NCBI RefSeq assembly: GCF_002217395.1
Contig: NZ_MUHD01000018.1
Location: 469-62,287, forward strand
DNA length: 61,819 nucleotides
Reading direction: 5' to 3'
Source: Flavobacterium plurextorum
GTDB taxonomy: Bacteria; Bacteroidota; Bacteroidia; Flavobacteriales; Flavobacteriaceae
The position numbers and the translations under genes are program-made. The notes beneath the pieces are model-generated. The model was not told where the DNA came from. It searched no databases and saw only the letters and a list, made by a program, of their open reading frames with translations. Shown here in pieces: positions 26,080-36,151 of the stretch (position 1 is the first letter of the stretch; the number at the start of each line of letters is the position of its first letter).

Positions 26080-29000
26080 GGTCTGTAGTTTTTGAGTCCA
26101 TATTATTTTCAGTTGTTACGATCTCATCATCTTTCTTTTTACCGATGTTTTCAATCATTACAAATAAGCCGGGAACAATTAATACACCTAAAACGGTGGC
26201 GATTAACATACCGCTGAATACTGCCATTCCCATTACAATACGAGCTTGAGAACCAGCTCCTGTAGCAGTTAATAGCGGAACAACTCCAAGAATGAAAGCA
26301 AAGGCTGTCATTAAAATTGGTCGAAAACGAAGTTTTGCAGCGACCATTGCTGATTCATAGAGAGGTTTTCCTTTCTCATATTCTTCTTTGGCAAACTCGA
26401 CAATAAGAATGGCATTTTTGGCGACTAATCCAATTAACAATACTAATCCAATTTGAGCAAAAACGTTGTTAACATATGCATCGCTTCCAATTCTGGCTAA
26501 AAGCAGTCCTAAAAATGCACCAAAAACTGCAAAAGGCGCACCAAGTAATACACTAAAAGGCAGCTTCCAACTTTCGTATTGTGCGGCTAGAATTAGAAAC
26601 ACAAAAACTAACGCCATTATAAATACTGAACTTCCGCCGGGCGAATGTTTTTCTTGATACGAAAGGTTGATGTAATCGTAGCCCATATCTGCCGGCAAGG
26701 TTTGCTTGGCGACTTCTTCTAACGCTTCTAGAGCCTGCGCACTACTGTAGCCGTCATTTGGACTTCCGCCAATTTCGGCTGATCTAAACAGATTTAAACG
26801 ATTCGTGAAATCTGGCCCCATAACTTTTGTCGCCGTAACTAATGTGGATATTGGGAGCATATCGCCATCATTGTTTTTGATATAAATTAAATTTAGATCT
26901 TCAGGTTTTACTCTATTAACGGCTTCACCTTGTATGAAAACTTTATATTGACGCCCAAAACGATTGAAATCATTTACATAGCTTCCTCCTAAAAATGCGC
27001 CTAATGCTTCCGTAACTTTCGAGACGGGTACACCCAGTTTCATAGCTTTGTCATTATCAATATCAAGTTTAATCTGTGGAGAACCAGCATTAAAAGTGGT
27101 GTAAATACGTTTTATTTCTGGTCGCTGCTGAGCTGCAGCTATAAAGGCCTGAGTTTGCTCGGCTAAATATTGCGGACTATTACCGCCTTTATCTTGCAGC
27201 ATTAAACTAAAACCTGCAGATGCACCTAGACCTTGAATTGCAGGAGGACCAAATCCAAATACAGAAGCAGTCGTTATTTGAGTTGCAAATTTTTTGTTTA
27301 TTCTGTCTACAAATTGTTTTGAGGTTTCTTCTCTTTCTTCCCAAGGTTTTAATGAAATGAAAACGAAGGCACTATTAGGCTGGTAAGAATTAGTAAGCAT
27401 ACTAAATCCATTTATTGTAGTATAAGAAAGTATTGATTTCTCTTCTTTTAATAAGCTGTCCACTTTTCTAGATACTTCGTCAGTGCGTTGTAATGAAGAT
27501 GCTGGCGGTAAAGACATATTGACTAACACATAACCTTGATCTTCTTCAGGAATGAATCCTAACGGAATTTTTTTGCCAAGTAATACAACGGCAGCTAGAA
27601 TAACCGCCAGTAATACAACAATTCGCATTGATTTTTTAGCAAAGAAAGTAGCTCCTTTTATGTATCTGCCTGTTACTTTTTCGAAGATTCTATTAAATCC
27701 AGTAAAAAACTTAGCTAACCAGCCTGTTTGTTCTTCGATTGGTTTTGTTGGTTTTAACAACATGGCACATAAAGCGGGACTTAAAGATAAGGCGCTAAAA
27801 GCAGAGAATGCTACAGAGACGGCAATGGTTATCGCAAATTGCTGATAAAAACGACCAGTAATTCCAGGAGTCATTGCAACTGGCACAAATACAGCAATCA
27901 AAATTAAGGCAATTGCGATTACAGGGCCAGATACTTCGCGCATTGCCTGAATTGTTGCTTCTCGCGGATTTTTTCCTTTTTCGATATGATGAACTACAGC
28001 TTCTACCACAACAATGGCGTCATCGACTACAATACCAATCGCGAGCACTAACCCTAAAAGTGAAAGTGTGTTTATAGAAAATCCTAATAACGGGAAAACA
28101 GCAATTGTGCCTATTAAAGAAACGGGAACTGTTATTAAAGGAATTAATGTCGCACGCCAGTTTTGAAGGAAAATAAAAACGACCAGAATTACCAGTATAA
28201 TAGCTTCAAAAAGGGTATGAACAATATCATCAACTCCCGCAGTAATGGCAAGAGTCGTATCTAGAGATTCTTGATATTCTATGTCTTGTGGGAATTTTTC
28301 AGACAATTTTTTCATGGTGCTTTTGGCTAGTTCAGCCACTTCAAGAGCATTACTGCCCGGCATTTGATAAACTGCCATTACTGCACTTGGAGAACTGTTA
28401 CGACGTGCAGATGAACTATAATTTTCAGTTCCCAATTCAATTCTTGAAATGTCACTGAGTAAAACCTGAGCACCGTCTTTTTTACTTCGAACAACGATTT
28501 CTCCAAATTGTTTTTCAGTAACTAAACGATCCTGCAGCGTAACACCATAAGTAAATTCGGTTCCGGGCGGAGCAGGCTCAGCTCCAAATTTTCCTCCGGG
28601 GCTAATCATGTTTTGAGCATTCAATGCATTTTTGACATCATCTACAGTAACGCCCAGTTTGCTCATTACATCTGCTTTTAGCCAAATACGCATCGAATAA
28701 TCACTTCCTCCAAAAAGTGAAACCTCTCCAACACCTTTTATACGTGCCAATTGATCTACAATATTGATACTGGCATAATTATTTAAAAATTTAGCGTCAT
28801 ATTTTGGATTGTTTGATGTCACCGTAAATAACATCATCGGGAATGAAAGGGATTTTTTTACCACAACACCTTGTTGCTTTACACTTGCAGGCATAAAAGG
28901 TGAAGATTGATTCTGCCTGTTTTGCGTAAGCATATTGGCATTATCCAAATTGGTCCCTACATCAAAAGTTACCTCAATAGTACAAGCTCCATCAGAAGTA

Positions 29001-29245
29001 TTGGTAGATTTCATGTACAGCATGTTTTCTACACCATTTACCTTTTGTTCAATTGGTGTAGCAACAGCTTGTTCAACATTCAAGGCATTAGCTCCTGTAA
29101 AACTTGTAGTGATTTTTACAACAGGCGGATTGATGTCTGGGTATTGTGAAATAGGCGTTTTTTGTAATGCCAGTAATCCAAGTATCACAATAATAATACT
29201 TATTACAATAGCAACGATTGGTCTGCGAACGAAAAATTCTCCCAT
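26072..29245 (-). CDS. RND multidrug efflux permease (AcrB/MexB, HAE1 family)
   Basis: The inner-membrane proton-driven pump, 1057 residues, the normal size for HAE1 members. It begins FFVRRPIVAIVISIIIVILG (helix 1) and continues with SQYPDINPPVV. Helix 4 reads GLVLAIGIVVDDAIVVVEAV with the paired Asp residues of the proton relay; the second half contains GLVAKNAILIVEFAKEE and FRPILMTAFAFILGVVPLL. The C-terminal tail is acidic and polar. The gene lies between the adaptor (18 bp) and the outer-membrane channel (8-bp overlap). Confidence 0.97.
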
Positions 29246-29263
29246 AATACTGTGTTGTATAAA

Positions 29264-30409
29264 TTATTTAGCTGCTCCAGCCTCAGTCTGACCTAATTCC
29301 CATTGTACTATTTTTGGTGTAATAACACTTCCGTTTTTTAATAATGAAGTGCCTCCCATGGCAATTTTATCTCCAGGTTTTAAACCGTCTTCAATAACGT
29401 ATCCATCTTTTACAGACGGACCTGGTTTTACAATCTGCATATTGACTTTATTGTCTTTTCCAAGAACATAAACTTGATAAATTCCTTGAACTTCTATTAC
29501 AGCTCGCTGCGGAATCACGATGGCGTTTTTACGAACATCTGTAAGTAATCCGACTTTTACATATTGGCCAGGACGCAATAATTTATCAGGATTTGCAAAT
29601 GAAGCTTCAAATGTTATTGCACCAGTAGAAGGATCAATTTGTCTGTCGGCAAAACTAACTCGACCGCTTTCAGGGTAAGTTGATCCGTCTGATAATTTTA
29701 AAGAAACAACTGCGCCAGTTCCTTTTAAAGGAGAGTCTGGTTTATTAAATTCTCTAAAAAGACGAAGAAATTCCTGTTCGCTCATTGTAAATCGAACCCT
29801 TACATCTCCCAAATCAGAAATTGTATTTAGAACAGATGCCGCGCCGGGTCTCACATAATCGCCGACTCTTACTTTAGATATTCCGATTAGACCTGAAATT
29901 GGAGCTAGAATTTGGCAATAACCAAGTTCAATTTTTGAATTTTCTAAAGAAGCTTGTGACGCTTTAATCTGAGCCTGAGAAGCATTATATGCTGATTTTG
30001 CCGAAATTAATTCTCTCTGGCTGACAGCATTTATCTTGGCTAATGGAGCAATCATATCTAAGTCAGCCTTGGTTTTTGCCAAACGCGCTTGTGATTCTGC
30101 CAATGCTCCTTCAGATTCGTTAACTTTTGCTTTATAAGGTAATGGATCAATGGTATACAATAGTTGACCTTTGGTTACAAAACCACCTTCCTTAAAATTC
30201 ATACTTATAATAACGCCATCGACTCGCGGATTTATTTGAATATCTGATTGCCCATAAGTTTGTCCAGTATATTCAGATTCAACTTTTACATCCTGATTCA
30301 AAACTGTAAGGATTGAGATTTCTAATGGTTTGGGCGCTGGCGGAGTTTCTTTTTTACAGGCTGAAAGAAAGAAAAGGATTAGAATTGCCGAGAGGTAAAT
30401 TTTGTTCAT
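29264..30409 (-). CDS. RND efflux periplasmic adaptor (membrane fusion lipoprotein)
   Basis: The periplasmic adaptor that links permease and outer-membrane channel, 381 residues. The signal peptide ends in lipobox LSAC (Cys 18). The lipoyl half-motifs are VDGVIISMNFKEGGFVTKGQ and ILAPISGLIGISKVRVGDYV, separated by an alpha-hairpin. The order adaptor-permease-channel is the usual operon. No TetR or other local regulator adjoins it; the 319-bp upstream spacer is AT-rich with no clear promoter on this strand. Confidence 0.95.
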   Translation of the reverse strand: MNKIYLSAILILFFLSACKKETPPAPKPLEISILTVLNQDVKVESEYTGQTYGQSDIQINPRVDGVIISMNFKEGGFVTKGQLLYTIDPLPYKAKVNESEGALAESQARLAKTKADLDMIAPLAKINAVSQRELISAKSAYNASQAQIKASQASLENSKIELGYCQILAPISGLIGISKVRVGDYVRPGAASVLNTISDLGDVRVRFTMSEQEFLRLFREFNKPDSPLKGTGAVVSLKLSDGSTYPESGRVSFADRQIDPSTGAITFEASFANPDKLLRPGQYVKVGLLTDVRKNAIVIPQRAVIEVQGIYQVYVLGKDNKVNMQIVKPGPSVKDGYVIEDGLKPGDKIAMGGTSLLKNGSVITPKIVQWELGQTEAGAAK

Positions 30410-30728
30410 TTTTAATTTATATTAAGATGCATTAATATTCAACTAATTAAAAACCAATTAAGTCCATAGCTAAGTTAACATTTTTTTAATAAAAAAGTAT
30501 AAAAAGTGTATTTCATTTTACTTCACGCTGTTTAGTTTGTATTTGTTTGATAATCAGTAATTATTAGGGTTTTTGATAAGTAGTAATTAAAAAACACAGG
30601 AATTGATCTGATTATTTAATAAAAAAAACAGATAAAATGTTAATAGAATTTTTAATCTGAAAATAAACCTTATTTTTGCAGCAGATTTAAAAAATCACAT
30701 ATATTCTTAACTTAAAACTGTTTATAGC
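30410..30728. other. divergent intergenic region before efflux operon and trhO
   Basis: Very AT-rich 319-bp spacer. For trhO, TATTTTTG (30671-30678) fits the flavobacterial -7 box, about 50 bp before the ATG, but no TTG is spaced correctly. I saw no strong palindrome that would mark an efflux-pump operator. Confidence 0.4.
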
Positions 30729-32087
30729 ATGCAACTGTACAACACTTTGAGCGCAGAAGAAAGAGCCATCATGATCGATGATGCAGGTAAACAACGACTT
30801 ACGTTGTCTTTCTATGCGTATGCAAAAATTGAAGATCCCAAAAAATTTCGCGATGATTTATTTTTAGCCTGGAACGCACTCGATGCTTTAGGTCGAATTT
30901 ATGTTGCCAATGAAGGAATTAATGCTCAAATGAGTATTCCTGAAGAAAATTTGGAGGCTTTTAGAGCAACTCTTGAAGTTTATGATTTCATGAAAGGCAT
31001 TCGTTTAAATGAAGCTGTAGAACATGATGACCATTCCTTTTTAAAATTAACTATTAAAGTTCGCCATAAAATTGTTGCAGACGGTTTAAATGATGATACT
31101 TTTGATGTAACAAATATTGGCGTTCACTTGAAAGCCAAAGAATTTAATGAAATTTTAGATGATCCAAATACAATAGTTGTTGATTTTAGAAATCACTACG
31201 AAAGTGAAGTAGGTCATTTTAAAAATGCTATTACTCCAGACGTTGAGACTTTTAGAGAAAGTCTGCCAATTATCAACGATCAGCTTCAAAATCATAAAGA
31301 AGATAAAAATCTGGTAATGTATTGTACCGGAGGAATCCGTTGCGAAAAAGCAAGTGCTTATTTTAAACACCAAGGATTTAAAAATGTATTTCAATTAGAA
31401 GGCGGAATCATCAATTACGCTAAGCAAATTGAAGCTGAAGGCTTAGAAAGCAAGTTCATTGGAAAAAACTTTGTATTTGATAATCGTCTTGGCGAAAGAA
31501 TTACAGATGATATTATTTCGCAATGCCACCAATGCGGAAAACCTTGTGATAATCACACAAACTGCGAAAATGACGGATGTCATTTATTGTTTATTCAATG
31601 TGATGATTGCAAAACCGCTATGGAAAACTGCTGTTCTACAGAATGTTTGGAGATTATTCATATGCCTTTAGTAGATCAAGTAAGATTGAGAACTGGAAAG
31701 CAAGTTGGAAACAAAGTGTTTAGAAAAGGAAAATCTGAAAATCTAAAATTCAAGCATTCAGGAGAATTACCAAATTCAGCTTTGGGTGCCGCAGAAAAAC
31801 CAGTTGATATTCGTCAGAAAGTAAAAGTAAAAAAGGTACTTCTTGGAAAAGCAGAACATTACTATGTAAAAGCACAAGTGGCGCAATTTACTATTGAAAA
31901 CCAAGAGTTAAACAGCGGAGATAAAATCTTAATTTCTGGACCAACAACTGGTAATCAGGAAATGATTTTAGAAAAACTGATTGTCGATGGAGCCGAAACT
32001 ACAACAGCTAAAATTGGTGATAAAGTTACTTTTGAGGTTCCTTTTAGAATTAGATTATCAGATAAATTGTATAAAATTGTGAATTAG
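30729..32087 (+). CDS. trhO: tRNA 5-hydroxyuridine synthase TrhO with extra C-terminal domain
   Basis: TrhO (YceA) is the oxygen-dependent rhodanese-family enzyme that hydroxylates U34 of tRNA. The N-terminal domain includes GRIYVANEGINAQMSIPEENL. The rhodanese active-site loop is VMYCTGGIRCEKASAYF with Cys near residue 199. A Cys-rich region (QCHQCGKPCDNHTNCENDGC and QCDDCKTAMENCC) follows. E. coli TrhO is about 350 residues; this protein has 452 because of an added C-terminal domain (about residues 360-452) very like that of the trhP product encoded downstream, for example SGDKILISGPTTGNQEM and PFRIRLSDKLYKIV. Confidence 0.93.
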   Translation: MQLYNTLSAEERAIMIDDAGKQRLTLSFYAYAKIEDPKKFRDDLFLAWNALDALGRIYVANEGINAQMSIPEENLEAFRATLEVYDFMKGIRLNEAVEHDDHSFLKLTIKVRHKIVADGLNDDTFDVTNIGVHLKAKEFNEILDDPNTIVVDFRNHYESEVGHFKNAITPDVETFRESLPIINDQLQNHKEDKNLVMYCTGGIRCEKASAYFKHQGFKNVFQLEGGIINYAKQIEAEGLESKFIGKNFVFDNRLGERITDDIISQCHQCGKPCDNHTNCENDGCHLLFIQCDDCKTAMENCCSTECLEIIHMPLVDQVRLRTGKQVGNKVFRKGKSENLKFKHSGELPNSALGAAEKPVDIRQKVKVKKVLLGKAEHYYVKAQVAQFTIENQELNSGDKILISGPTTGNQEMILEKLIVDGAETTTAKIGDKVTFEVPFRIRLSDKLYKIVN

Positions 32088-32110
32088 CCAAGTTTTATGC
32101 TAATTTATTT

Positions 32111-32537
32111 ATGTTACATTCCTTTATCAAATTATGGATTCATGCAATTTGGGCAGCCAAAAATCGTCAGGAATTAATTGATTATTCAATTGAGAAAAAC
32201 TTATCCGATTGTATTCGAGAAGAGTTAACTGAACTCGGATGTTCTGTTAGAATCATAAATGGAATGCGTGATAATGTGCCTGTTTTGTTTTTACAAAATC
32301 CGCAAAAATCTATTTCAGATATCATAAAATAAATAACAAGGAAGTTCTTCTCATTTTATAAATAGAGGAGAACTTATCCTTGAAAAATTTGCTTGGCAGA
32401 CTGGCTTTGCAGCTTTCTCTGTTAGTGAATCTCAGTTAGATGCTGCTTACAATTATATAAAAAATCAAAAGCAGCATCATCTTAAGAAAAATGGGAAAGA
32501 TGAATTTGATGCGTTTCCTGTGGTTTCAACCGCATGA
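32111..32537 (+). pseudogene. REP-associated tyrosine transposase remnant
   Basis: The first 73 codons (32111-32332) encode an N-terminal piece similar to the intact transposase at 46091, but the HUH motif is destroyed (DNVPVLFL in place of DHVHCFFG). After a stop, another frame encodes SSHFINRGELILEKFAWQTG and LDAAYNYIKNQKQHHLKK, matching the second half with the catalytic Tyr region, to a TGA at 32535-32537. It is therefore both frameshifted and catalytically dead. It separates trhO from trhP. A weak hairpin (GTGGTTTCAACCGC) at the end may be a REP remnant. Confidence 0.85.
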
Positions 32538-32665
32538 ATACAACGGATATCGACAATGATTATTAATACTTCTACGAATAATTTTTAAAATATAGACTAT
32601 GATATAAATCATAGGAATCTAATCTATAGCCACATTATTTTTGTCATTTGAATAATAAATCAAAA

Positions 32666-33907
32666 ATGACACTTACCAACAAAATTGAACTCATGGCTCC
32701 CGCTGGGAACTTTGAGTCACTTCAGGCTGCTTTAGATAATGGTTGTGATTCCGTATATTTTGGAGTTGAACAGCTGAATATGCGTGCAAGATCAACAGTA
32801 AATTTTACCATTGAAGATTTAAAAGAAATTGCGAATCGATGTGATGCAAAAAATGTTAGAAGCTATCTTACATTAAACACGATTATTTACGATCACGATT
32901 TATCTGTTGTAAAAACATTATTGAACAAAGCCAAGGAAGCCAATATTACGGCGGTAATTGCTTCGGATCAAGCGGTAATTGCTATGGCAAGATCAATTGG
33001 AATCGAAGTTCATATTTCAACTCAGTTAAATGTAACGAATATTGAAACCATAAAATTCTACAGTTTATTTGCAGATACAATGGTTTTGAGTCGAGAATTA
33101 AGTTTGCGTCAAGTAAAGAATATTACGGCTCAAATTGAAAAAGAACAGATAAAAGGTCCAAATGGAAATTTAGTCGAAATCGAAATTTTTGGACACGGTG
33201 CTTTGTGTATGGCAGTTTCGGGGAAATGTTATTTGAGTTTACATTCGCATAATTCATCAGCGAATCGTGGTGCCTGCAAACAAAACTGTCGAAAAAAATA
33301 TACCGTTATCGATCAGGAAACTGGTTTTGAAATCGAACTCGATAACGAATACATGATGTCGCCAAAAGATTTATGCACGCTGGATTTCTTAGATCAGGTT
33401 ATCGATTCTGGAATTCAGGTCTTAAAAATTGAAGGACGTGGTCGCGCGCCAGAGTATGTAGCAACAGTTATTAAAACCTATCGTGAAGCTATTGATGCAT
33501 ATTATGATGGAACTTTCTCCAAAGAAAAAGTAACAGTTTGGATGCAGGCTTTAGAAACCGTTTATAATCGCGGCTTCTGGTCAGGATATTATTTAGGTCA
33601 GGAATTGGGAGAATGGAGCGCTATTCCAGGATCTGCAGCAACACAGAAAAAGGTTTATGTTGGAAAAGGAACACATTATTTTCCAAAAGCCAACGTAGGA
33701 CAATTCAAAATAGAAGCGTACGATATTAAAATTGGCGATAAAATTCTTGTAACCGGACCAAGCACCGGCGCTCAGGAAATGATTATTGACGAAATGTTTG
33801 TAAATGATCTTGAAGCCGAAAAAGCAACAAAAGGAGACGATTGTACTTTTAAACTTCCGTTTAGAATTAGAATGTCGGACAAATTATATAAAATTGTTGA
33901 AGCGTAA
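32666..33907 (+). CDS. trhP: tRNA 5-hydroxyuridine synthase TrhP (U32 peptidase family)
   Basis: TrhP (YegQ) makes 5-hydroxyuridine at tRNA position 34 in a prephenate-dependent, oxygen-independent way. The 413-residue protein starts at the ATG at 32666 with IELMAPAGNFESLQAALDNG, typical of the U32 family, and contains EIFGHGALCMAVSGKCYLS and NRGACKQNCRKKY, which supply the conserved Cys residues, and LKIEGRGRAPEYVATV. The C-terminal domain (about the last 88 residues) has GDKILVTGPSTGAQEM and PFRIRMSDKLYKIV, shared with TrhO. Its stop overlaps the ferredoxin start (TAATG), so the two are coupled. Confidence 0.93.
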   Translation: MTLTNKIELMAPAGNFESLQAALDNGCDSVYFGVEQLNMRARSTVNFTIEDLKEIANRCDAKNVRSYLTLNTIIYDHDLSVVKTLLNKAKEANITAVIASDQAVIAMARSIGIEVHISTQLNVTNIETIKFYSLFADTMVLSRELSLRQVKNITAQIEKEQIKGPNGNLVEIEIFGHGALCMAVSGKCYLSLHSHNSSANRGACKQNCRKKYTVIDQETGFEIELDNEYMMSPKDLCTLDFLDQVIDSGIQVLKIEGRGRAPEYVATVIKTYREAIDAYYDGTFSKEKVTVWMQALETVYNRGFWSGYYLGQELGEWSAIPGSAATQKKVYVGKGTHYFPKANVGQFKIEAYDIKIGDKILVTGPSTGAQEMIIDEMFVNDLEAEKATKGDDCTFKLPFRIRMSDKLYKIVEA

Positions 33908-34137
33908 TGGTTATTGTTACTTTACAAAGAGATAAATGCATAGGCTGTAATTACTGCGTCGAAATGGATCCAGTGCATTTTCAAATGTCAAAAAAAGACG
34001 GTAAGTCAGTTTTGATTCATTCTGTAAATGCAAAAGGGTTTTTTACATTAAAATCGCCTAATCATACTATTGTTGAAAGCTGCGAATTAGCGGCAAAAGT
34101 TTGTCCCGTTAAGATTATAACGGTAAAAGAGACATAG
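33907..34137 (+). CDS. single-cluster [4Fe-4S] ferredoxin coupled to trhP
   Basis: A 76-residue ferredoxin. Three cluster ligands are in DKCIGCNYCVEMDP (Cys 11, 14, 17) and the fourth in AAKVCPVKII (Cys 66), a single-[4Fe-4S] layout; Cys 59 is extra. The ATG shares its A with the trhP stop (TAATG), a sign of stoichiometric co-expression. E. coli TrhP activity depends on iron-sulfur cluster biogenesis genes, so a dedicated electron or cluster donor for TrhP is an attractive inference, though not shown by the sequence alone. Confidence 0.9.
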   Translation: MVIVTLQRDKCIGCNYCVEMDPVHFQMSKKDGKSVLIHSVNAKGFFTLKSPNHTIVESCELAAKVCPVKIITVKET

Positions 34138-34160
34138 ATATATTCAGTCTAAAAAAAGCT

Positions 34161-34201
34161 TAAAAAAACCTATTTTGTGTTAAACAGAACAGGTTTTTTT
34201 A
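34161..34201. terminator. terminator after ferredoxin
   Basis: AAAAAAACCTATTTTGTG pairs with ACAGAACAGGTTTTTTT through AAAAACCT/AGGTTTTT plus G-T pairs, followed by T residues on the plus strand. It ends the trhP-ferredoxin transcript. Confidence 0.75.
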
Positions 34202-34314
34202 TTTTAGACGTCTTATAATTCAAACGATAAAAAGCAAAATAAAAAAAATACTATCTTTACCGATCAAACGTTTATGAACTTAAGTTGCTTTTTTGCAACA
34301 CTACATATATAATT

Positions 34315-35679
34315 ATGGCATGTACAAGTTGTTCAACCTCTGATGGCGGCGCACCAAAGGGTTGTAAAAATAATGGGACTTGCGGCACCGATAGCTGCAA
34401 TAAATTGACGGTTTTTGATTGGCTTTCGAACATGAGCCCGTCTAATGGAGAGGTGATTTTTGATTGTGTTGAGGTTCGTTTTAAAAACGGACGTAAAGAG
34501 TTTTTTAGAAATTCAGAAAAATTAAGTTTAAGTATTGGCGATATTGTAGCAACTGTTGCTTCGCCGGGACATGATATTGGAATTGTTACTTTGACAGGAG
34601 AATTAGTTAAAATTCAAATGAAGAAAAAAGGAGTAAATCCGGATAGTAACGAAGTTCCGAAAATTTATAGAAAAGCATCTCAAAAAGATATTGATATTTG
34701 GTCTGTAGCACGTGATCGTGAAGAACCAATGAAAGTTCGTGCACGTGAATTGGCAATTCAGCATAAACTTGAAATGAAGATTTCAGATATTGAATTTCAA
34801 GGTGATGGTTCAAAAGCTACTTTTTATTACACGGCAAATGACAGAGTCGATTTTAGACTTTTAATTAAAGATTTTGCAAAAGAATTTAGTACAAGAGTTG
34901 AGATGAAACAAGTTGGTTTTCGTCAAGAAGCTGCTCGTTTGGGCGGAATTGGATCTTGTGGAAGAGAACTTTGCTGTTCAACTTGGTTAACAGATTTTAG
35001 AAGTGTCAACACATCGGCAGCACGTTACCAGCAGCTTTCATTGAATCCGCAGAAATTGGCAGGACAATGCGGTAAATTAAAATGCTGTCTAAACTATGAG
35101 TTAGATACATATATGGACGCATTGAAAGATTTTCCAGATTACGACACTAAATTAGTGACTGAAAAAGGAGACGCAATCTGCCAGAAACAAGATATTTTTA
35201 AAGGATTAATGTGGTTTGCTTATACCAATAATTTTGCAAATTGGCATGTTTTAAAAATTGATCAGGTAAAAGAAATTATAGCTGAGAATAAACAAAAAAA
35301 TAAAGTTTCTTCATTAGAAGATTTTGCAATTGAAGTAACTTCAGAACCTGAAAAAGACTTTAATAATGCAATGGGTCAAGAAAGTTTAACTCGTTTTGAT
35401 CAGCCGAAAAGAAAGAAAAAACCAAGTCGCAAGCGTAAGCCAAATGCTGAAAATGCGATTGTTGCAGCTCCTGAAAAAGCACAGCAAGCAAATAATAAGC
35501 CTGCTGGAGGAAATTCGAATAAGCCAAACAAACCAAACAATTCGAATAAGCCAAATCATCAGAATAAGCAGCAGAATCCGAATAAAGGAAATAACTCGAA
35601 TAAGCCAAATTCAAATGAAAATAAAACGGCAGAACCTAGAAAACCTATAATTATTACAAAAAATGAGAATAAAAAATAG
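34315..35679 (+). CDS. RicT/PSP1-domain iron-sulfur protein with long Asn/Lys tail
   Basis: A PSP1 C-terminal domain protein like RicT (YaaT), a subunit of the RicAFT complex that carries [4Fe-4S] clusters and affects RNA processing in Bacillus. The ATG at 34315 gives 454 residues. A Cys-rich start (CTSCSTSDGGAPKGC) is followed by the core with GIGSCGRELCCSTWL and CGKLKCCLNYELD, the conserved cluster Cys. The last 80 or so residues are a low-complexity tail of repeated SNKPNKPN-like units, absent from Bacillus RicT. Its end overlaps gldH by 17 bp. The function in Bacteroidota is not established. Confidence 0.88.
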   Translation: MACTSCSTSDGGAPKGCKNNGTCGTDSCNKLTVFDWLSNMSPSNGEVIFDCVEVRFKNGRKEFFRNSEKLSLSIGDIVATVASPGHDIGIVTLTGELVKIQMKKKGVNPDSNEVPKIYRKASQKDIDIWSVARDREEPMKVRARELAIQHKLEMKISDIEFQGDGSKATFYYTANDRVDFRLLIKDFAKEFSTRVEMKQVGFRQEAARLGGIGSCGRELCCSTWLTDFRSVNTSAARYQQLSLNPQKLAGQCGKLKCCLNYELDTYMDALKDFPDYDTKLVTEKGDAICQKQDIFKGLMWFAYTNNFANWHVLKIDQVKEIIAENKQKNKVSSLEDFAIEVTSEPEKDFNNAMGQESLTRFDQPKRKKKPSRKRKPNAENAIVAAPEKAQQANNKPAGGNSNKPNKPNNSNKPNHQNKQQNPNKGNNSNKPNSNENKTAEPRKPIIITKNENKK

Positions 35680-36142
35680 CGGAATTCTTTTTTTGGCAGC
35701 GATACTTCTTTTTTCGTGCGATAAAAAAAGAGTATTCGATGAGTATAAATCTGTTGGAAGTGCTTGGCATAAAGACAGTATTATAACTTTTGATCTGCCA
35801 GTTTTAGATTCTACCAAAAAATACAATTTGTTTGTAAATTTGAGAGACAATAACAATTATCCGTTTAATAATCTGTTCTTAATTGTAGCTTTAGAAACAC
35901 CAAGCGGTTTTACAAAAGTGGATACTTTAGAATATCAAATGGCAAATCCTGATGGAAGTCTTTTAGGAAACGGTTTTAGTGATATTAAAGAAAGTAAACT
36001 TTTTTACAAAGAAGATGTAAAGTTTAAAGGAACCTACAAAGTTCATATTAAACAAGCGGTTAGAGAATCAGGAAAAATACCTGGTGTTGAAGCTTTAGAT
36101 GGTATTACAGATGTAGGTTTTAGAATAGAACAAAAAGATTAG
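35663..36142 (+). CDS. gldH: gliding motility lipoprotein GldH
   Basis: GldH is a lipoprotein required for gliding motility and associated with the type IX secretion machinery in flavobacteria. The 159-residue protein has a signal peptide with lipobox LFSC (Cys 19) and the mature start DKKRVFDEYKSVGSAWHKD, a strong GldH hallmark, followed by NNYPFNNLFLIVALETPSG. It starts inside the end of the ricT-like gene and is followed 9 bp later by a penicillin-binding protein gene, the arrangement I know from Flavobacterium johnsoniae. It is the main taxonomic marker in this window. Confidence 0.93.
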   Translation: MRIKNSGILFLAAILLFSCDKKRVFDEYKSVGSAWHKDSIITFDLPVLDSTKKYNLFVNLRDNNNYPFNNLFLIVALETPSGFTKVDTLEYQMANPDGSLLGNGFSDIKESKLFYKEDVKFKGTYKVHIKQAVRESGKIPGVEALDGITDVGFRIEQKD

Positions 36143-36151
36143 AAAATAGTT

